Of a DNA stretch of 64,000 bases, positions 34,195 to 43,553 are shown piece after piece (position 1 is the first letter of the stretch; every line of letters begins with the position of its first letter). The notes under the pieces are model-generated. The model made no database searches. It was not told the origin of the DNA and saw nothing but the letters and a program-made list of their open reading frames with translations. The position numbers and the translations under genes were made by a program. Source of the stretch: a bacterium (GTDB lineage Bacteria; Joyebacterota; Joyebacteria; Joyebacterales; Joyebacteraceae); contig JAPEKQ010000003.1 of the NCBI GenBank assembly GCA_029990205.1, forward strand, positions 1-64,000, written 5' to 3'.

Positions 34195-36888
34195 ATGACG
34201 GCAAGCGAGATCCGGAGGCGGTACATCGAGTACTTCGCGGAGCGTGGCCACGACGTGGTCCCCAGCGCTCCGCTCATTCCGCGGGACGATCCGACGCTGC
34301 TGTTCAACTCGGCAGGGATGGTCCCGTTCAAACGGTACTACCTCACGGATGAGCCGCCGTACCGGCGGGCGGTAACCTCGCAGCGGTGTCTGAGACTCTC
34401 GGACCTCGACGAGGTCGGTCGCAGTCCATACCACGCGACCTTCTTCGAGATGCTGGGCAACTTCTCGTTCGGCGACTATTTCAAGGAACAGGCCATCGAG
34501 TGGGCGTGGGACTTCCTGACGAATGTCCTGGAGTTCGACGCCGACCGGCTCTGGGTGACCGTGCACACGAGCGATGATGCGGCCGCCGAGATCTGGCGGA
34601 CGAAGATCGGGTTCCCGGCGGAGCGGATCGTCGCGCTCGGCGACAAGGACAACTTCTGGGGTCCGGCGGGAGATTCCGGGCCGTGCGGACCCTGTTCCGA
34701 GATCCACGTGGACATGGGCGAAGAAGCCGGGTGCGGGGATCCGGACTGCAAGCCGGGTTGCGATTGCCGACGGTTCTTCGAGATCTGGAATCTCGTGTTC
34801 CCGCAGTTCATGCAGTCCGCCGACGGAACGCGGGAGCCACTGGCGCGTCCTGGGATCGATACAGGGATGGGACTGGAGCGGATGGCCGCCGTGATCCAGG
34901 GTGCTGCGAGCCTCTACGAGACCGATCTCATGAAGCCGATCGTGGCCGCGGTGCGCAGCGAGGTCGAAGAGGCGGGCGGAGAGCTCCCGGCGCCTTCCGG
35001 TGAGATCCCGGGGATCGCGACGGAGATCGCCGTCATCAGCGACCACGCGCGAGCGATGACATTCGCGATCGCGGAGAACATCCTTCCCTCAAACGAGGCA
35101 CAGGGGTACGTCGTTCGGCGCGTCATCCGGCGCGCGGTGCGACGAGGTCTTGCCCTCGGGATCAGCGAACCGTTCCTCTATCGCCTGTCGGGCGTCGTGG
35201 TCGAGGTTATGAAGGACGGCCACCAGCACCTCGAACCGCTCCGCGAGCATATCGCGCTCGTGGTCCGTTCCGAGGAGGAGAGGTTCCACACAACGCTCAG
35301 TCAGGGGAGCACGCTCTTCGAGGAGATCGTCTCGCGTGTCGTCGAAGCGGGCGGCACGACGATCACGGGAGCGGATGCGTTCGCCCTCTATGACACGTAC
35401 GGGTTCCCGCCCGATCTGACGTCCGAGATGGCGGCCGAGCGCGGGCTCGACGTTGACATGTCCGGGTTCGAGTCGGCGATGGAGGAGCAGAAGGAGCGAG
35501 GGCGCAGCGCCGGCTCTTTCGCGAAGGCCGTGGGCGCCCGCGAGTGGACGGTCGGCGACGACAGCACGCCCCGCACGGAGTTCGTCGGATACGGGCTCAG
35601 GGCACTGCGGAGCGTCGAGGCCGAGACGGCGTCACGCGGTGTGCTCTCGGAGGCGGTCGAGGCGACCGTGCTGAGGGTTCGCGCCGGACTCGAAGAGGGC
35701 CTGCTCGAAGTGGCTCTCGACCGCACACCGTTCTACGCTGAGTCGGGCGGGCAGACCGCCGACTCGGGCTGGATCCAGGGAGATGGGTTCGAGGCCGAGG
35801 TCATCAACGCATACACCGAGGACGAACTGACGGTCCACGTGGTCAAGCCGACGACGGGGACCGTGGGTCCCGGCGCGCAGGTGAGTGCGTCCGTCGACCT
35901 GGCGGTGCGGCGACGTACCGAGAAGAACCACACAGCGACCCATCTGATGCAGGCGGCTCTTCGGCACACGCTTGGGGATCACGTGCACCAGTCGGGTTCA
36001 TGGGTGGGCCCCGAGCGGCTGCGATTCGACTTCACACACTTCTCCGCGCTCTCTCCGCACGAACTGGTCCAGGTCGAGGACGCGGTGAACGCCTGGGTCC
36101 GCGCGGACCTGCCGGTGCGCGAGGACGAGACGACACTCGATTGCGCCATCGAACAGGGAGCGACCGCTCTCTTTGACGAGAAGTACGGGGACACGGTGAG
36201 AACCATCGCGGTGGAGGGTGTGAGCCTTGAGCTCTGCGGCGGAACACACGTGGCGCGGACCGGGGAGATCGGTGGATTCCGGATCGTCTCGGAGTCGAGC
36301 GTGGCGGCGGGCACGCGGCGAATCGAGGCGCTGACAGGAGCCGACGTGGTCCTTCACGCGCGCGCAGCGGAGCAGTCGCTCCACGACGCGGCGGTGCAGC
36401 TCAAGGTGCGTCCGGACGAACTCGCGGGACGCGTCCGCGATCTCTCGGCCGAGGTATCGCGCCTCACCAAGGAGCTTGCAGCCGAGCGTCGGGCGTCGGC
36501 CGGGGCGTCCGCTGATGGACTTCTCGATCAGGCGGTCACGCTGGAGACTTCGGGCATCAGGGTTCTGGCTGCCAGAACCGACGCCGAGACCGTCCCCGAT
36601 CTGAGGGCGCAGGCCGACGGCCTGAGAGAGAAGCTCGGGACGACGGCGGTGGGCGTGTTGGGCGCCGTGATCGACGGGAAGCCCTCGCTGATCGCGTTCG
36701 TCACGGACGATCTCTCGAAGCCTGGTCGGGTCAAGGCAGGCGACGTGATCCGGCTCGCCGGAGAGATCATGGGGGCGCGTGGCGGCGGCAAGCCGCACAT
36801 GGCGCAGGCAGGTGGCGGCGATGCATCGAAGCTCGATGACGCGCTCGCGGCGGTCGCGGGCGTGGTCGAGAAGCTGCTGGGTGAGTAG
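34195..36888 (+). CDS. alaS: Alanyl-tRNA synthetase
   Basis: Charges tRNA-Ala; its substrate tRNA-Ala(CGC) is encoded at 23498. The class II catalytic core (about 1-240) contains FNSAGMVPFKRYY and GPCGPCSEIHVD, with a CxC...C zinc-like insertion (CGDPDCKPGCDC). The editing domain carries the HxxxH (HTATHLMQA) and CGGTH motifs. The C-terminal coiled coil and DHHA1 domain (GGGKPHMAQAGG) close the 897-residue protein. Length is standard. The ATG is preceded by GGAGAGG near the recX stop. Confidence 0.96.
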   Translation: MTASEIRRRYIEYFAERGHDVVPSAPLIPRDDPTLLFNSAGMVPFKRYYLTDEPPYRRAVTSQRCLRLSDLDEVGRSPYHATFFEMLGNFSFGDYFKEQAIEWAWDFLTNVLEFDADRLWVTVHTSDDAAAEIWRTKIGFPAERIVALGDKDNFWGPAGDSGPCGPCSEIHVDMGEEAGCGDPDCKPGCDCRRFFEIWNLVFPQFMQSADGTREPLARPGIDTGMGLERMAAVIQGAASLYETDLMKPIVAAVRSEVEEAGGELPAPSGEIPGIATEIAVISDHARAMTFAIAENILPSNEAQGYVVRRVIRRAVRRGLALGISEPFLYRLSGVVVEVMKDGHQHLEPLREHIALVVRSEEERFHTTLSQGSTLFEEIVSRVVEAGGTTITGADAFALYDTYGFPPDLTSEMAAERGLDVDMSGFESAMEEQKERGRSAGSFAKAVGAREWTVGDDSTPRTEFVGYGLRALRSVEAETASRGVLSEAVEATVLRVRAGLEEGLLEVALDRTPFYAESGGQTADSGWIQGDGFEAEVINAYTEDELTVHVVKPTTGTVGPGAQVSASVDLAVRRRTEKNHTATHLMQAALRHTLGDHVHQSGSWVGPERLRFDFTHFSALSPHELVQVEDAVNAWVRADLPVREDETTLDCAIEQGATALFDEKYGDTVRTIAVEGVSLELCGGTHVARTGEIGGFRIVSESSVAAGTRRIEALTGADVVLHARAAEQSLHDAAVQLKVRPDELAGRVRDLSAEVSRLTKELAAERRASAGASADGLLDQAVTLETSGIRVLAARTDAETVPDLRAQADGLREKLGTTAVGVLGAVIDGKPSLIAFVTDDLSKPGRVKAGDVIRLAGEIMGARGGGKPHMAQAGGGDASKLDDALAAVAGVVEKLLGE

Positions 36889-36953
36889 GAGCGAGCGGGT
36901 ATCGAGGCGCACCGAGCGCCACGGCATGACGGAATCGAAAAGGCGGTGATACT

Positions 36954-38018
36954 ATCAAGGCACTCGTGCTCTCGGGCGGGAAGGGAACGCGGCTTCGCCC
37001 CATCACACACACGAGCGCGAAGCAGCTCGTGCCCATCGCGAACAAACCGATCCTGTTCTACGGGCTCGAGGCCATCAGAGCGGCCGGGATCGTCGATGTC
37101 GGTATCATCGTGGGTGACACGGCCACCGAGATCGAGGAGGCCGTGGGCGACGGGTCGGCGTTCGGACTCAAGGTGACCTACATCCCTCAGGACGCGCCGA
37201 GAGGGCTCGCGCACGCCGTGATGATCGCCGAGGAGTTCATGGGGAAGGAACCGTTCGTGATGTACCTTGGGGACAATCTCATCCGGGGCGGCATCACGGA
37301 CTTCGTCGACGAGTTCCAGCGAAACAGGCCGAACGCGCAGATCCTTCTGGCGCGCGTGGACAACCCGAGCGATTTCGGCGTCGCTGAACTCGAGGAAGGA
37401 CGCGTCGTCCGTCTCGAGGAGAAACCGAAGGAACCGAAGTCCGATCTCGCGCTCGTCGGTGTCTACATGTTCGACGCCGGCGTCTTCGCCGCCACCAAGA
37501 GCATCGAACCATCGGGGAGAGGCGAACTCGAGATCACCGACGCGATTCAGTACCTGATCGACGACGGACAGAGCGTGCGCGCTCACGAGGTGACTGGATG
37601 GTGGAAGGACACGGGGAAGCTTGAGGACATCCTCGAGGCCAACCGCATGATCCTTGAAACGATCGAGGGGCGCATCGACGGTGATGTGGATTCCTCGTCC
37701 AAGATCGACGGCAACGTCGTGGTCGAGGAGGGCGCCGAGGTCCGGGGGAGCGTGCTTCGGGGACCGCTGGTGATCGGTCGGAACACGGTGATCCAGAAGT
37801 CCTATGTCGGTCCGTTCACATCCATCTACCACGACGTGGTCATCCAGAACTCGGAGCTCGAGCACAGCATCATCCTCGAGAACTCCCGGATCATGAACCT
37901 CGGGCACCGGATGGAGCGGAGCCTGGTCGGGAAGAACGTGGAGATCGTGCAGAGCGGAATGATGCCGAAGGCGTATCGATTCATGGTCGGCGACGCGAGC
38001 CGTATCGAGGTTCCGTAG
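36954..38018 (+). CDS. Glucose-1-phosphate thymidylyltransferase, long (RmlA-long) type
   Basis: It makes dTDP-glucose from glucose-1-phosphate and dTTP, the first step to dTDP-rhamnose. The nucleotidyltransferase domain (about 1-240) has ALVLSGGKGTRLRPIT and QLVPIANKPILFYGLEAI; a left-handed beta-helix tail follows (about 250-354). The family N-terminus MKALVLSGG is matched by IKALVLSGG, with ATC at 36954 in the start position; no ATG, GTG or TTG occurs in frame between the upstream stop (36926) and GTG 36966. GTG 36966 would remove the first beta strand. AAGGCGG lies about eight bases before the ATC. So this is either a rare ATC start or a base error. rmlD follows 13 bp downstream. Confidence 0.85.
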   Translation: MKALVLSGGKGTRLRPITHTSAKQLVPIANKPILFYGLEAIRAAGIVDVGIIVGDTATEIEEAVGDGSAFGLKVTYIPQDAPRGLAHAVMIAEEFMGKEPFVMYLGDNLIRGGITDFVDEFQRNRPNAQILLARVDNPSDFGVAELEEGRVVRLEEKPKEPKSDLALVGVYMFDAGVFAATKSIEPSGRGELEITDAIQYLIDDGQSVRAHEVTGWWKDTGKLEDILEANRMILETIEGRIDGDVDSSSKIDGNVVVEEGAEVRGSVLRGPLVIGRNTVIQKSYVGPFTSIYHDVVIQNSELEHSIILENSRIMNLGHRMERSLVGKNVEIVQSGMMPKAYRFMVGDASRIEVP

Positions 38019-38031
38019 CAAGGAGAAGCGC

Positions 38032-38874
38032 GTGGAGCACGTTCTGGTCACCGGGGCTGAGGGGATGCTGGGGACCGTGCTGGTCGAGGAGCTGTCCTCG
38101 CACTGCACGGTCACCTGCGTCGACGTCGCTGAGTTCGACATCACCGACGCGGAGCTCTGCGAGCGCGCGATTCTGAGCGCAGCTCCTGCCGTGGTCATCA
38201 ACTGCGCCGCCTACGCGAACGTCGATGGCGCGGAGGCCGATGCTGAGCGAGCATATGCGGTGAACGGGGTGGGGGCCGGCAATGTCGCGAAGGCTGCCGC
38301 GGCCGCGGGGGCCCGGGTCGTGCAGATCAGCACCGAGTATGTCTTCGACGGAAGCAAGAGCGAGCCCTATGAGATAGACGATGAGCCGAACCCCCTGAAC
38401 GTCTACGGGGCCTCCAAGCTGGCCGGCGAGAGAGCGGTCATGGACTCCGGAGCGCGATGGCTCATCGTCCGGACGTCGTGGCTCTACGGACATCACGGAC
38501 CAAACTTCGTCGAGACCATCATCCGGTTGGCGAAGGAGCGGGGTGCGCTCACGGTGGTCGATGACCAGTTCGGGGCGCCGACGAACGCCCGAGACCTGTC
38601 GGCGCTGATACGGGAACTCGTTGACGGGCATGCCGAGGGCATCGTGCACGCCACCAATTCCGGCTCGACAAGCTGGTTCGGCTTCGCGAAGGCGATCGTT
38701 GAGGCCGCGGGCCTGTCAGACGTGCCGGTCGATCCCGTGGGGAGCGAAGGATTCCCTCGACCAGCCGGGCGCCCGCGCAATTCGGTGCTGTCGCTCGCGC
38801 GTCTGCGCGAGCTGATCGGCTGGGAGCCGCGTCCGTGGCTCGCGGCTGCCCAGGAATACATCGCAGAGAGGTAG
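38032..38874 (+). CDS. rmlD: dTDP-4-dehydrorhamnose reductase
   Basis: This NAD(P)H-dependent SDR-fold enzyme catalyses the last step of dTDP-L-rhamnose synthesis. It has the Rossmann motif VTGAEGMLGTVL, INCAAYANVDGAE, STEYVFDG and the active-site YxxxK (VYGASKLAGE). Length is 280 residues. The GTG start has AAGGAG upstream. rmlB and rmlC are not in the window. It sits between rmlA-long and the gmhA-like gene, forming a nucleotide-sugar cluster. Confidence 0.92.
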   Translation: MEHVLVTGAEGMLGTVLVEELSSHCTVTCVDVAEFDITDAELCERAILSAAPAVVINCAAYANVDGAEADAERAYAVNGVGAGNVAKAAAAAGARVVQISTEYVFDGSKSEPYEIDDEPNPLNVYGASKLAGERAVMDSGARWLIVRTSWLYGHHGPNFVETIIRLAKERGALTVVDDQFGAPTNARDLSALIRELVDGHAEGIVHATNSGSTSWFGFAKAIVEAAGLSDVPVDPVGSEGFPRPAGRPRNSVLSLARLRELIGWEPRPWLAAAQEYIAER

Positions 38875-38879
38875 ACGAG

Positions 38880-39479
38880 ATGGGAACTGATCTGGCGAGG
38901 TACGAAGAGGCGGCGGAGCGCATCATGAGCGCGAGCGTTGCGGCGGTCGAGAGCGCGCACCGGGAGCTGCCGGCCGTCGCCGCCGAGGTGGCGGCCGCTG
39001 TTCTGAAGGCGTTCCGGTCGGGCGGGAAGGTTCTCTTCTGCGGCAACGGAGGGAGCGCGGCCGACGCGCAGCATCTGGCCGCCGAGCTGGCTGGACGTCT
39101 GAAGCTCGACCGGCCGGGACTGCCGGCGCTGGCTCTGACGGTCAACGCGTCCGTCCTGACGGCCGTTGCGAACGACTTCGGCTACGACGAGGTCTTCGCG
39201 CGTCAGGTGGAGGCCCTCGGTCGGACCGGCGACGTGCTCGTGGGAATCTCGACAAGCGGCTCGTCGGGCAACGTCGTGCGCGCGCTGGAGACGGCTCGCA
39301 AACGCGGGATCGTGACGGTCGCGTTGGTGGGTGGTGAGGGCGGAACCATGATCGCAGCGAGTGACATTGCGGTGCGTGTCCCGGTCACCGGAACGCAGCA
39401 CGTGCAGGAGGCTCAGATCGCGGTCGGCCACGCGATCTGTGAGATCGTCGAGGCCGAGATGTTCCCGCAGGAGGGTTGA
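38880..39479 (+). CDS. SIS-domain sugar isomerase, GmhA/DiaA-like
   Basis: A 199-residue single SIS domain protein. The core has FCGNGGSAADAQHLAAEL, VNASVLTAVANDFGYDEVF, GISTSGSSGNVVRAL and HVQEAQIAVGHAICE. This pattern is that of sedoheptulose-7-phosphate isomerase (GmhA), which starts ADP- or GDP-heptose synthesis, and of its paralogue DiaA. Position in a dTDP-sugar cluster favours a cell-surface role. No hldE or gmhB is visible here, so the exact activity remains open. The ATG is at 38880, five bases after the rmlD stop; udk follows directly. Confidence 0.85.
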   Translation: MGTDLARYEEAAERIMSASVAAVESAHRELPAVAAEVAAAVLKAFRSGGKVLFCGNGGSAADAQHLAAELAGRLKLDRPGLPALALTVNASVLTAVANDFGYDEVFARQVEALGRTGDVLVGISTSGSSGNVVRALETARKRGIVTVALVGGEGGTMIAASDIAVRVPVTGTQHVQEAQIAVGHAICEIVEAEMFPQEG

Positions 39480-40094
39480 GTGGAACCGGTCATCATCGGA
39501 ATCGCGGGCGGCACCGGATCGGGTAAGACGACGGTCGCGAAGGAGGTGCTCAAGCACTTCCCGGGCGCGAGCGTCGTGACGATCCATCACGACTCGTACT
39601 ACAGGGACCGCAGCCACCTCCCGTTCGAGGAGAGGGTCACGATCAACTACGATCATCCCGACGCCTTCGAGAATCGGCTGATGCTGGAGCAGCTGACCGC
39701 GCTCAAGTCGGGTGAGACGATCCAGAAGCCGCTCTACGACTACGAGACGCACACCAGAAAGCCGGAGACGCTGACCATCCGCCCGGCTCGGATCGTTCTG
39801 CTCGAGGGTATCCTCGTTCTGGCGCTGAAGGAGATCCGCGACGTTCTGGATATCAAGCTGTACGTGGACACGGATGCGGACGAGAGGTTCATCCGCAGAC
39901 TGAGGCGTGACATGCTCAGACGAGGCCGCACGGCCGAGCAGGTCATCGAGCAGTATCTGAAGACCGTCCGACCTATGCATCTCCAGTTCGTGGAGCCGAG
40001 CAAGCGCTATGCGGACGTTATCATCCCGGAGGGCGGGAAGAACGTGGTCGCGGTCGACCTCATCGTTACGAAGCTCAAGGACATCCTGACCTGA
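39480..40094 (+). CDS. udk: Uridine kinase
   Basis: Phosphorylates uridine/cytidine to UMP/CMP in pyrimidine salvage. The P-loop is GIAGGTGSGKTTVA; then HHDSYYRDRSHLPFEERVTINYDHP (substrate loop), DADERFIRRLRRDM (lid) and FVEPSKRYADVIIPEGG follow. Length is 204 residues. The GTG start lies immediately after the previous stop (TGA/GTG), with GGAGG about six bases upstream. Confidence 0.93.
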   Translation: MEPVIIGIAGGTGSGKTTVAKEVLKHFPGASVVTIHHDSYYRDRSHLPFEERVTINYDHPDAFENRLMLEQLTALKSGETIQKPLYDYETHTRKPETLTIRPARIVLLEGILVLALKEIRDVLDIKLYVDTDADERFIRRLRRDMLRRGRTAEQVIEQYLKTVRPMHLQFVEPSKRYADVIIPEGGKNVVAVDLIVTKLKDILT

Positions 40095-40105
40095 ACGGGG
40101 GAGGA

Positions 40106-40999
40106 ATGCGAGCGCTCTCAGGACTCGTCACGACGCTGCGTCCGCACCAGTGGACGAAGAACACGGTGCTCTTCGCCGGTCTTATCTTCGCGGGCGGTCT
40201 CGATGACAGTCGGCTCGTCGGTCTGGCGGTCTCGGGCGCGGTGATCTTCTGTCTGCTTTCGGGCGCCGTCTACGTGCTCAACGACATCGTCGATCTTGAG
40301 AAGGACCGGCGTCACCCGGAGAAGCGGTTGCGTCCGCTCGCCTCGGGAGCGCTCCCGGTCGGTCTCGCCGCGACCGTGGCCGTCCTGTTCGCTGGCTTCG
40401 CGGTGTTCTGGTCGTACAGCATCCATCCGACCTTCGGGCACACGAGCGCGGGTTTCCTCGCTCTCAATGTCCTCTACAGCCTCGTTCTCAGACGGATGGT
40501 GATCCTCGACGTTGTGGCGATAGCCGTCGGCTTCGTCCTCCGAGCGGTGGCGAGTGTGGAGGTACTGCGTCTGGCAGCGCCGGACACCGAACTCTCACCG
40601 TGGCTCCTCGTCTGCACGTTCTTCCTGGCGCTCTTTCTCGGGCTGGGCAAACGCCGGGCTGAGGTGCTCACCCTCGGCGAGGGCGCGGGCAAGCACCGAG
40701 CCACGCTCGAGCACTACCCGCCGGAGCTCGTCAATGCGCTCATAGGCGTCGTGACGGCCTCGACCATCGTCTCCTATGCCATCTACACCATCTGGCCCGG
40801 GACTGTCGAGAAGGTCGGGAGCGCCGGGCTGGTCTACACGGTCCCGTTCGTCGTCTACGGGTTGTTCCGATACCTGTATCTCATGTTCGCAGGCGACAGA
40901 GGCGGCAAGCCCTCACGCGTCCTCGTCACGGATGTGCCGATCGTGGTGAACATCCTTCTGTGGGTCGCCGTCGTCGTCTGGGTTCTCTACTCCTCCTGA
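40106..40999 (+). CDS. UbiA-family enzyme, decaprenyl-phosphate phosphoribosyltransferase-like
   Basis: A 297-residue integral membrane protein with about eight helices. The NxxxDxxxD motif is at N59, D63 and D67 (NDIVDLEKD), followed by RRHPEKRLRPLASG; the N-terminus reads LRPHQWTKNTVLFAGLIFAG. These segments are characteristic of the DPPR-synthase branch, which makes polyprenyl-phosphate-ribose for arabinose-type cell-wall donors. The last helices end in VVVWVLYSS. The context (sugar nucleotides upstream, ispE downstream) fits polyprenyl-linked sugar metabolism. Substrate is inferred from motif resemblance only. Confidence 0.83.
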   Translation: MRALSGLVTTLRPHQWTKNTVLFAGLIFAGGLDDSRLVGLAVSGAVIFCLLSGAVYVLNDIVDLEKDRRHPEKRLRPLASGALPVGLAATVAVLFAGFAVFWSYSIHPTFGHTSAGFLALNVLYSLVLRRMVILDVVAIAVGFVLRAVASVEVLRLAAPDTELSPWLLVCTFFLALFLGLGKRRAEVLTLGEGAGKHRATLEHYPPELVNALIGVVTASTIVSYAIYTIWPGTVEKVGSAGLVYTVPFVVYGLFRYLYLMFAGDRGGKPSRVLVTDVPIVVNILLWVAVVVWVLYSS

Positions 41000-41034
41000 G
41001 CCAGGCACATCCGCTGACGAACTGGAGACGTCTC

Positions 41035-41931
41035 ATGAGCGTGCGCGTCGAAGCGTTCGCCAAGGTCAATCTTGGTCTCTCGGTTCTCTCGCGACGGCCC
41101 GACGGCTTTCACGACATCGACACGCTCTTCCAGAGCATCGATCTGGCCGACAGTCTGACCATCGAACGGTCGGACGGGGGCATGGCGCTGTCGGCGTCCG
41201 GGCTGAGCGTTCCGCTCGGGGAGAGCAATCTCGTGTGGCGCGCGGCTGAGGCTGTGCGGGCGGAGACCGATTGCCCGCCGGTGTCGATCGACATCGTGAA
41301 GCGCATCCCTGTGGCGGCCGGTCTCGGCGGCGGGAGCGCCGATGCGGCCGGCACGCTGCTGGGGCTCCGAAGCATGTTCGATCTCTCCCTGACGGACGCC
41401 GATCTGAGCCGACTGGCGCTCGGAATCGGCTCCGATGTCCCGTTCATGCTGCGAGGAGGCACCGCCAGGGGGCGGGGGCGGGGCGAGGATCTGGAGTGGT
41501 GGCCGCCCCTGGGCGGTTTCGCGCTCGTTCTCGTGACCCCTCCGGTCCCCGTATCGGCGGGCGAGGCCTACGCTTCCGTCAGAATCGGGTTGACAGGCAG
41601 TGCCCTCTTCACTAAACTCAATTGTTCAGCTATCCAGGAAGGGGACATGCGCGCGCTCATGACGGCGCTTCGCAATGACCTCGAACCTGGCGTTGTGTCA
41701 TGCTGTCCGGACGTCGCAGCCGCACGTTTCGCGCTCGAGAGCGCCGGAGCGATCGCGGTGCAGATGTCGGGGAGCGGGCCGACCGTTCTCGGGTTGGCCG
41801 AGTCGAGGGAGGACGCCGAAGTACAGGCCCGCGAGGTCCGCCGCACTGGTGACCCCGGCTGGGCCATACACGTAGTAGAGCCGATCGACTCCGGGTGTCG
41901 GGTCGAGGGCGCAAAGGAGCGTCGCTCCTGA
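41035..41931 (+). CDS. ispE: 4-diphosphocytidyl-2-C-methyl-D-erythritol kinase
   Basis: GHMP kinase of the MEP isoprenoid pathway. It has [26 protein letters not shown] at the N-terminus (first part a family signature), the glycine-rich ATP loop [36 protein letters not shown] and a C-terminal [10 protein letters not shown]. Length is 298 residues from ATG 41035. spoVG follows after a 74-bp gap; the two genes are also near neighbours of prs in Firmicutes. Confidence 0.95.
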   Translation: MSVRVEAFAKVNLGLSVLSRRPDGFHDIDTLFQSIDLADSLTIERSDGGMALSASGLSVPLGESNLVWRAAEAVRAETDCPPVSIDIVKRIPVAAGLGGGSADAAGTLLGLRSMFDLSLTDADLSRLALGIGSDVPFMLRGGTARGRGRGEDLEWWPPLGGFALVLVTPPVPVSAGEAYASVRIGLTGSALFTKLNCSAIQEGDMRALMTALRNDLEPGVVSCCPDVAAARFALESAGAIAVQMSGSGPTVLGLAESREDAEVQAREVRRTGDPGWAIHVVEPIDSGCRVEGAKERRS

Positions 41932-42005
41932 GGAGCGGCGGCGCGTGGAGTGTGTGCCCCGGATGCGATCTTGTCCCTTTTTCCAGGCAAAGGGCGGTGA
42001 GACGC

Positions 42006-42338
42006 ATGCAGATCACTGAGGTCCGTCTGACACTGCGTACGGAGGACCGGCTGAAGGCGTTCGTCAGCATCACATTCGACGACGCGTTCGTAGTGCGCGG
42101 TCTGAAAGTCATTGAGGGGAACTCGGATCTCTTCGTCGCGATGCCGAGTCGTCGGCGGAAGGACGGGGAGTTCAGAGACATCGCGCACCCGATCAACAAC
42201 GAGACGCGCGACATGATCGAGAAGGCGGTTCTCGACGAGTACACACGCCAGCTCGAGCTGGCGGAGAAGGGTCACATGGAGCACCAACAAAGCATTCCGG
42301 AACGAGAGCTGGTGCTCGCTGAGGACTACGAAGACTGA
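42006..42338 (+). CDS. spoVG: SpoVG-family RNA/DNA-binding regulator
   Basis: A 110-residue SpoVG protein with [34 protein letters not shown] (first part matches the family core), [22 protein letters not shown] and a helical tail. Members bind nucleic acid and act as pleiotropic regulators, and occur well outside spore formers. Start ATG 42006 has GGTGAG five bases upstream. It lies between ispE and tRNA-Gln/prs. Confidence 0.93.
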   Translation: MQITEVRLTLRTEDRLKAFVSITFDDAFVVRGLKVIEGNSDLFVAMPSRRRKDGEFRDIAHPINNETRDMIEKAVLDEYTRQLELAEKGHMEHQQSIPERELVLAEDYED

Positions 42339-42405
42339 CGAGCGTCCCCGACAGGTGACGCACAGCAGCGGGCCCCGATGAGCGAAACGGCTGGAAGCAG
42401 TGCGC

Positions 42406-42479
42406 TGGGGCGTCGTCAAGTGGCAAGACACGGGATTTTGGTTCCCGCATCGGAGGTTCGAATCCTCCCGCCCCAGCCA
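42406..42479 (+). tRNA. tRNA-Gln (anticodon TTG)
   Basis: Acceptor TGGGGCG pairs with CGCCCCA. The anticodon stem CGGGA/TCCCG holds loop TTTTGGT with anticodon TTG. The T arm is GGAGGTTCGAATCCTCC; discriminator G and CCA are encoded. Confidence 0.95.
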
Positions 42480-42554
42480 GAAAGCGGTCTGGGGCGGTGC
42501 GAGTTTCAAAGGACAGACATCTGAGTCTCTGGACGGCTGAACGGGAGATGGCTG

Positions 42555-43487
42555 ATGGCGGATGAGCTAAGGCTTTTCAGCGGGAATGCGAACAAGGCTC
42601 TTGCGCAGGAGATCGCCGATTATCTCAACATCGGGCTCGGCGATGCAGTCGTCAACAGATTCAAGGACGGAGAGATCCAGGTCAGCATCTCGGAGAATGT
42701 TCGGGGCGTGGATGCGTTCGTCGTTCAGCCGACGGGGCCGCCCGCAGAGAATCTCCTCGAGCTGTTGATCATGTGCGACGCGCTCAAGCGCGCGTCCGCC
42801 CGACGGATCACGGCGGTCATCCCGTACTTCGGCTACGCGCGGCAGGACAGGAAGGACCGTCCGCGTGTCGCCATCACCGCGAAGCTCGTGGCCAACCTCC
42901 TGACGGAGGCCGGCGCGGACAGGGTTCTGACGATGGACCTTCACGCGCCGCAGATCCAGGGATTCTTTGACATCCCCCTGGACCACATCTATGCGGCGCC
43001 GGTCCTGCTTCGATACTTCGACCAGTCGGTCAAGGGCGATGTCGTGGTCATGGTCCCGGACACGGGCAGCATCAAGATGGGACGCGCGTTCGCCAAGAGG
43101 CTCGGCGCGTCGCTCGGATTCGTCGACAAGCGGCGTCCGAAGCCGGACGCGGCCAAGGTGATGAACGTCGTTGGCGACGTCGAGGGCAAGTATGTGATCA
43201 TGATCGACGACATCATCAGCACCGGCAGCACGCTGATCGAGGCGGCAAAGGCGATCATGGACCTCGGAGCGGTCGGCATCATGGCCGGAGCGACGCACGC
43301 GGTCTTCGCTGATGACGCAGTCGAGCATCTGAGCAGCTCGCTCATCGAGCAGGTCGTCGTGACGAACACGCTCGATCTCGCCGGTGTCGGCAATGGAAAG
43401 GTCAAGGTCCTCTCGGTCGCAGAACTTCTTGGTGAGGGGATCGACAGGATTCATGGAGAGAAGTCGGTGAGCTCGCTCTTCGTGTAG
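42555..43487 (+). CDS. prs: Ribose-phosphate pyrophosphokinase
   Basis: Makes PRPP from ribose-5-phosphate and ATP for nucleotide, His and Trp synthesis. It has FSGNANKALAQEIADYL, VVQPTGPPAENLLELLIM, YFGYARQDRKDRPR (catalytic flexible loop start) and the PRPP-binding motif VIMIDDIISTGSTLIEAA. Length is 310 residues. It precedes rplY and pth, a conserved arrangement. Confidence 0.96.
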   Translation: MADELRLFSGNANKALAQEIADYLNIGLGDAVVNRFKDGEIQVSISENVRGVDAFVVQPTGPPAENLLELLIMCDALKRASARRITAVIPYFGYARQDRKDRPRVAITAKLVANLLTEAGADRVLTMDLHAPQIQGFFDIPLDHIYAAPVLLRYFDQSVKGDVVVMVPDTGSIKMGRAFAKRLGASLGFVDKRRPKPDAAKVMNVVGDVEGKYVIMIDDIISTGSTLIEAAKAIMDLGAVGIMAGATHAVFADDAVEHLSSSLIEQVVVTNTLDLAGVGNGKVKVLSVAELLGEGIDRIHGEKSVSSLFV

Positions 43488-43494
43488 CGGGCGG

Positions 43495-43517
43495 GCGTGT
43501 CGGACGAGCCGACGCGC
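43495..43517 (+). terminator. Hairpin between prs and rplY
   Basis: GCGTGTCGG pairs with CCGACGCGC (one G-T) around ACGAG. No T-tract; it may attenuate rather than end transcription, because rplY and pth follow in line. Confidence 0.4.
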
Positions 43518-43553
43518 TGAAGCAATCATAGAACGAAATCCGGAGAGAAACGC

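Noticed and set aside
41895-42005. Longer spoVG start at 41895
   Set aside because: The extension overlaps the end of ispE, is unlike the family, and ATG 42006 has its own ribosome site and begins with the family core.
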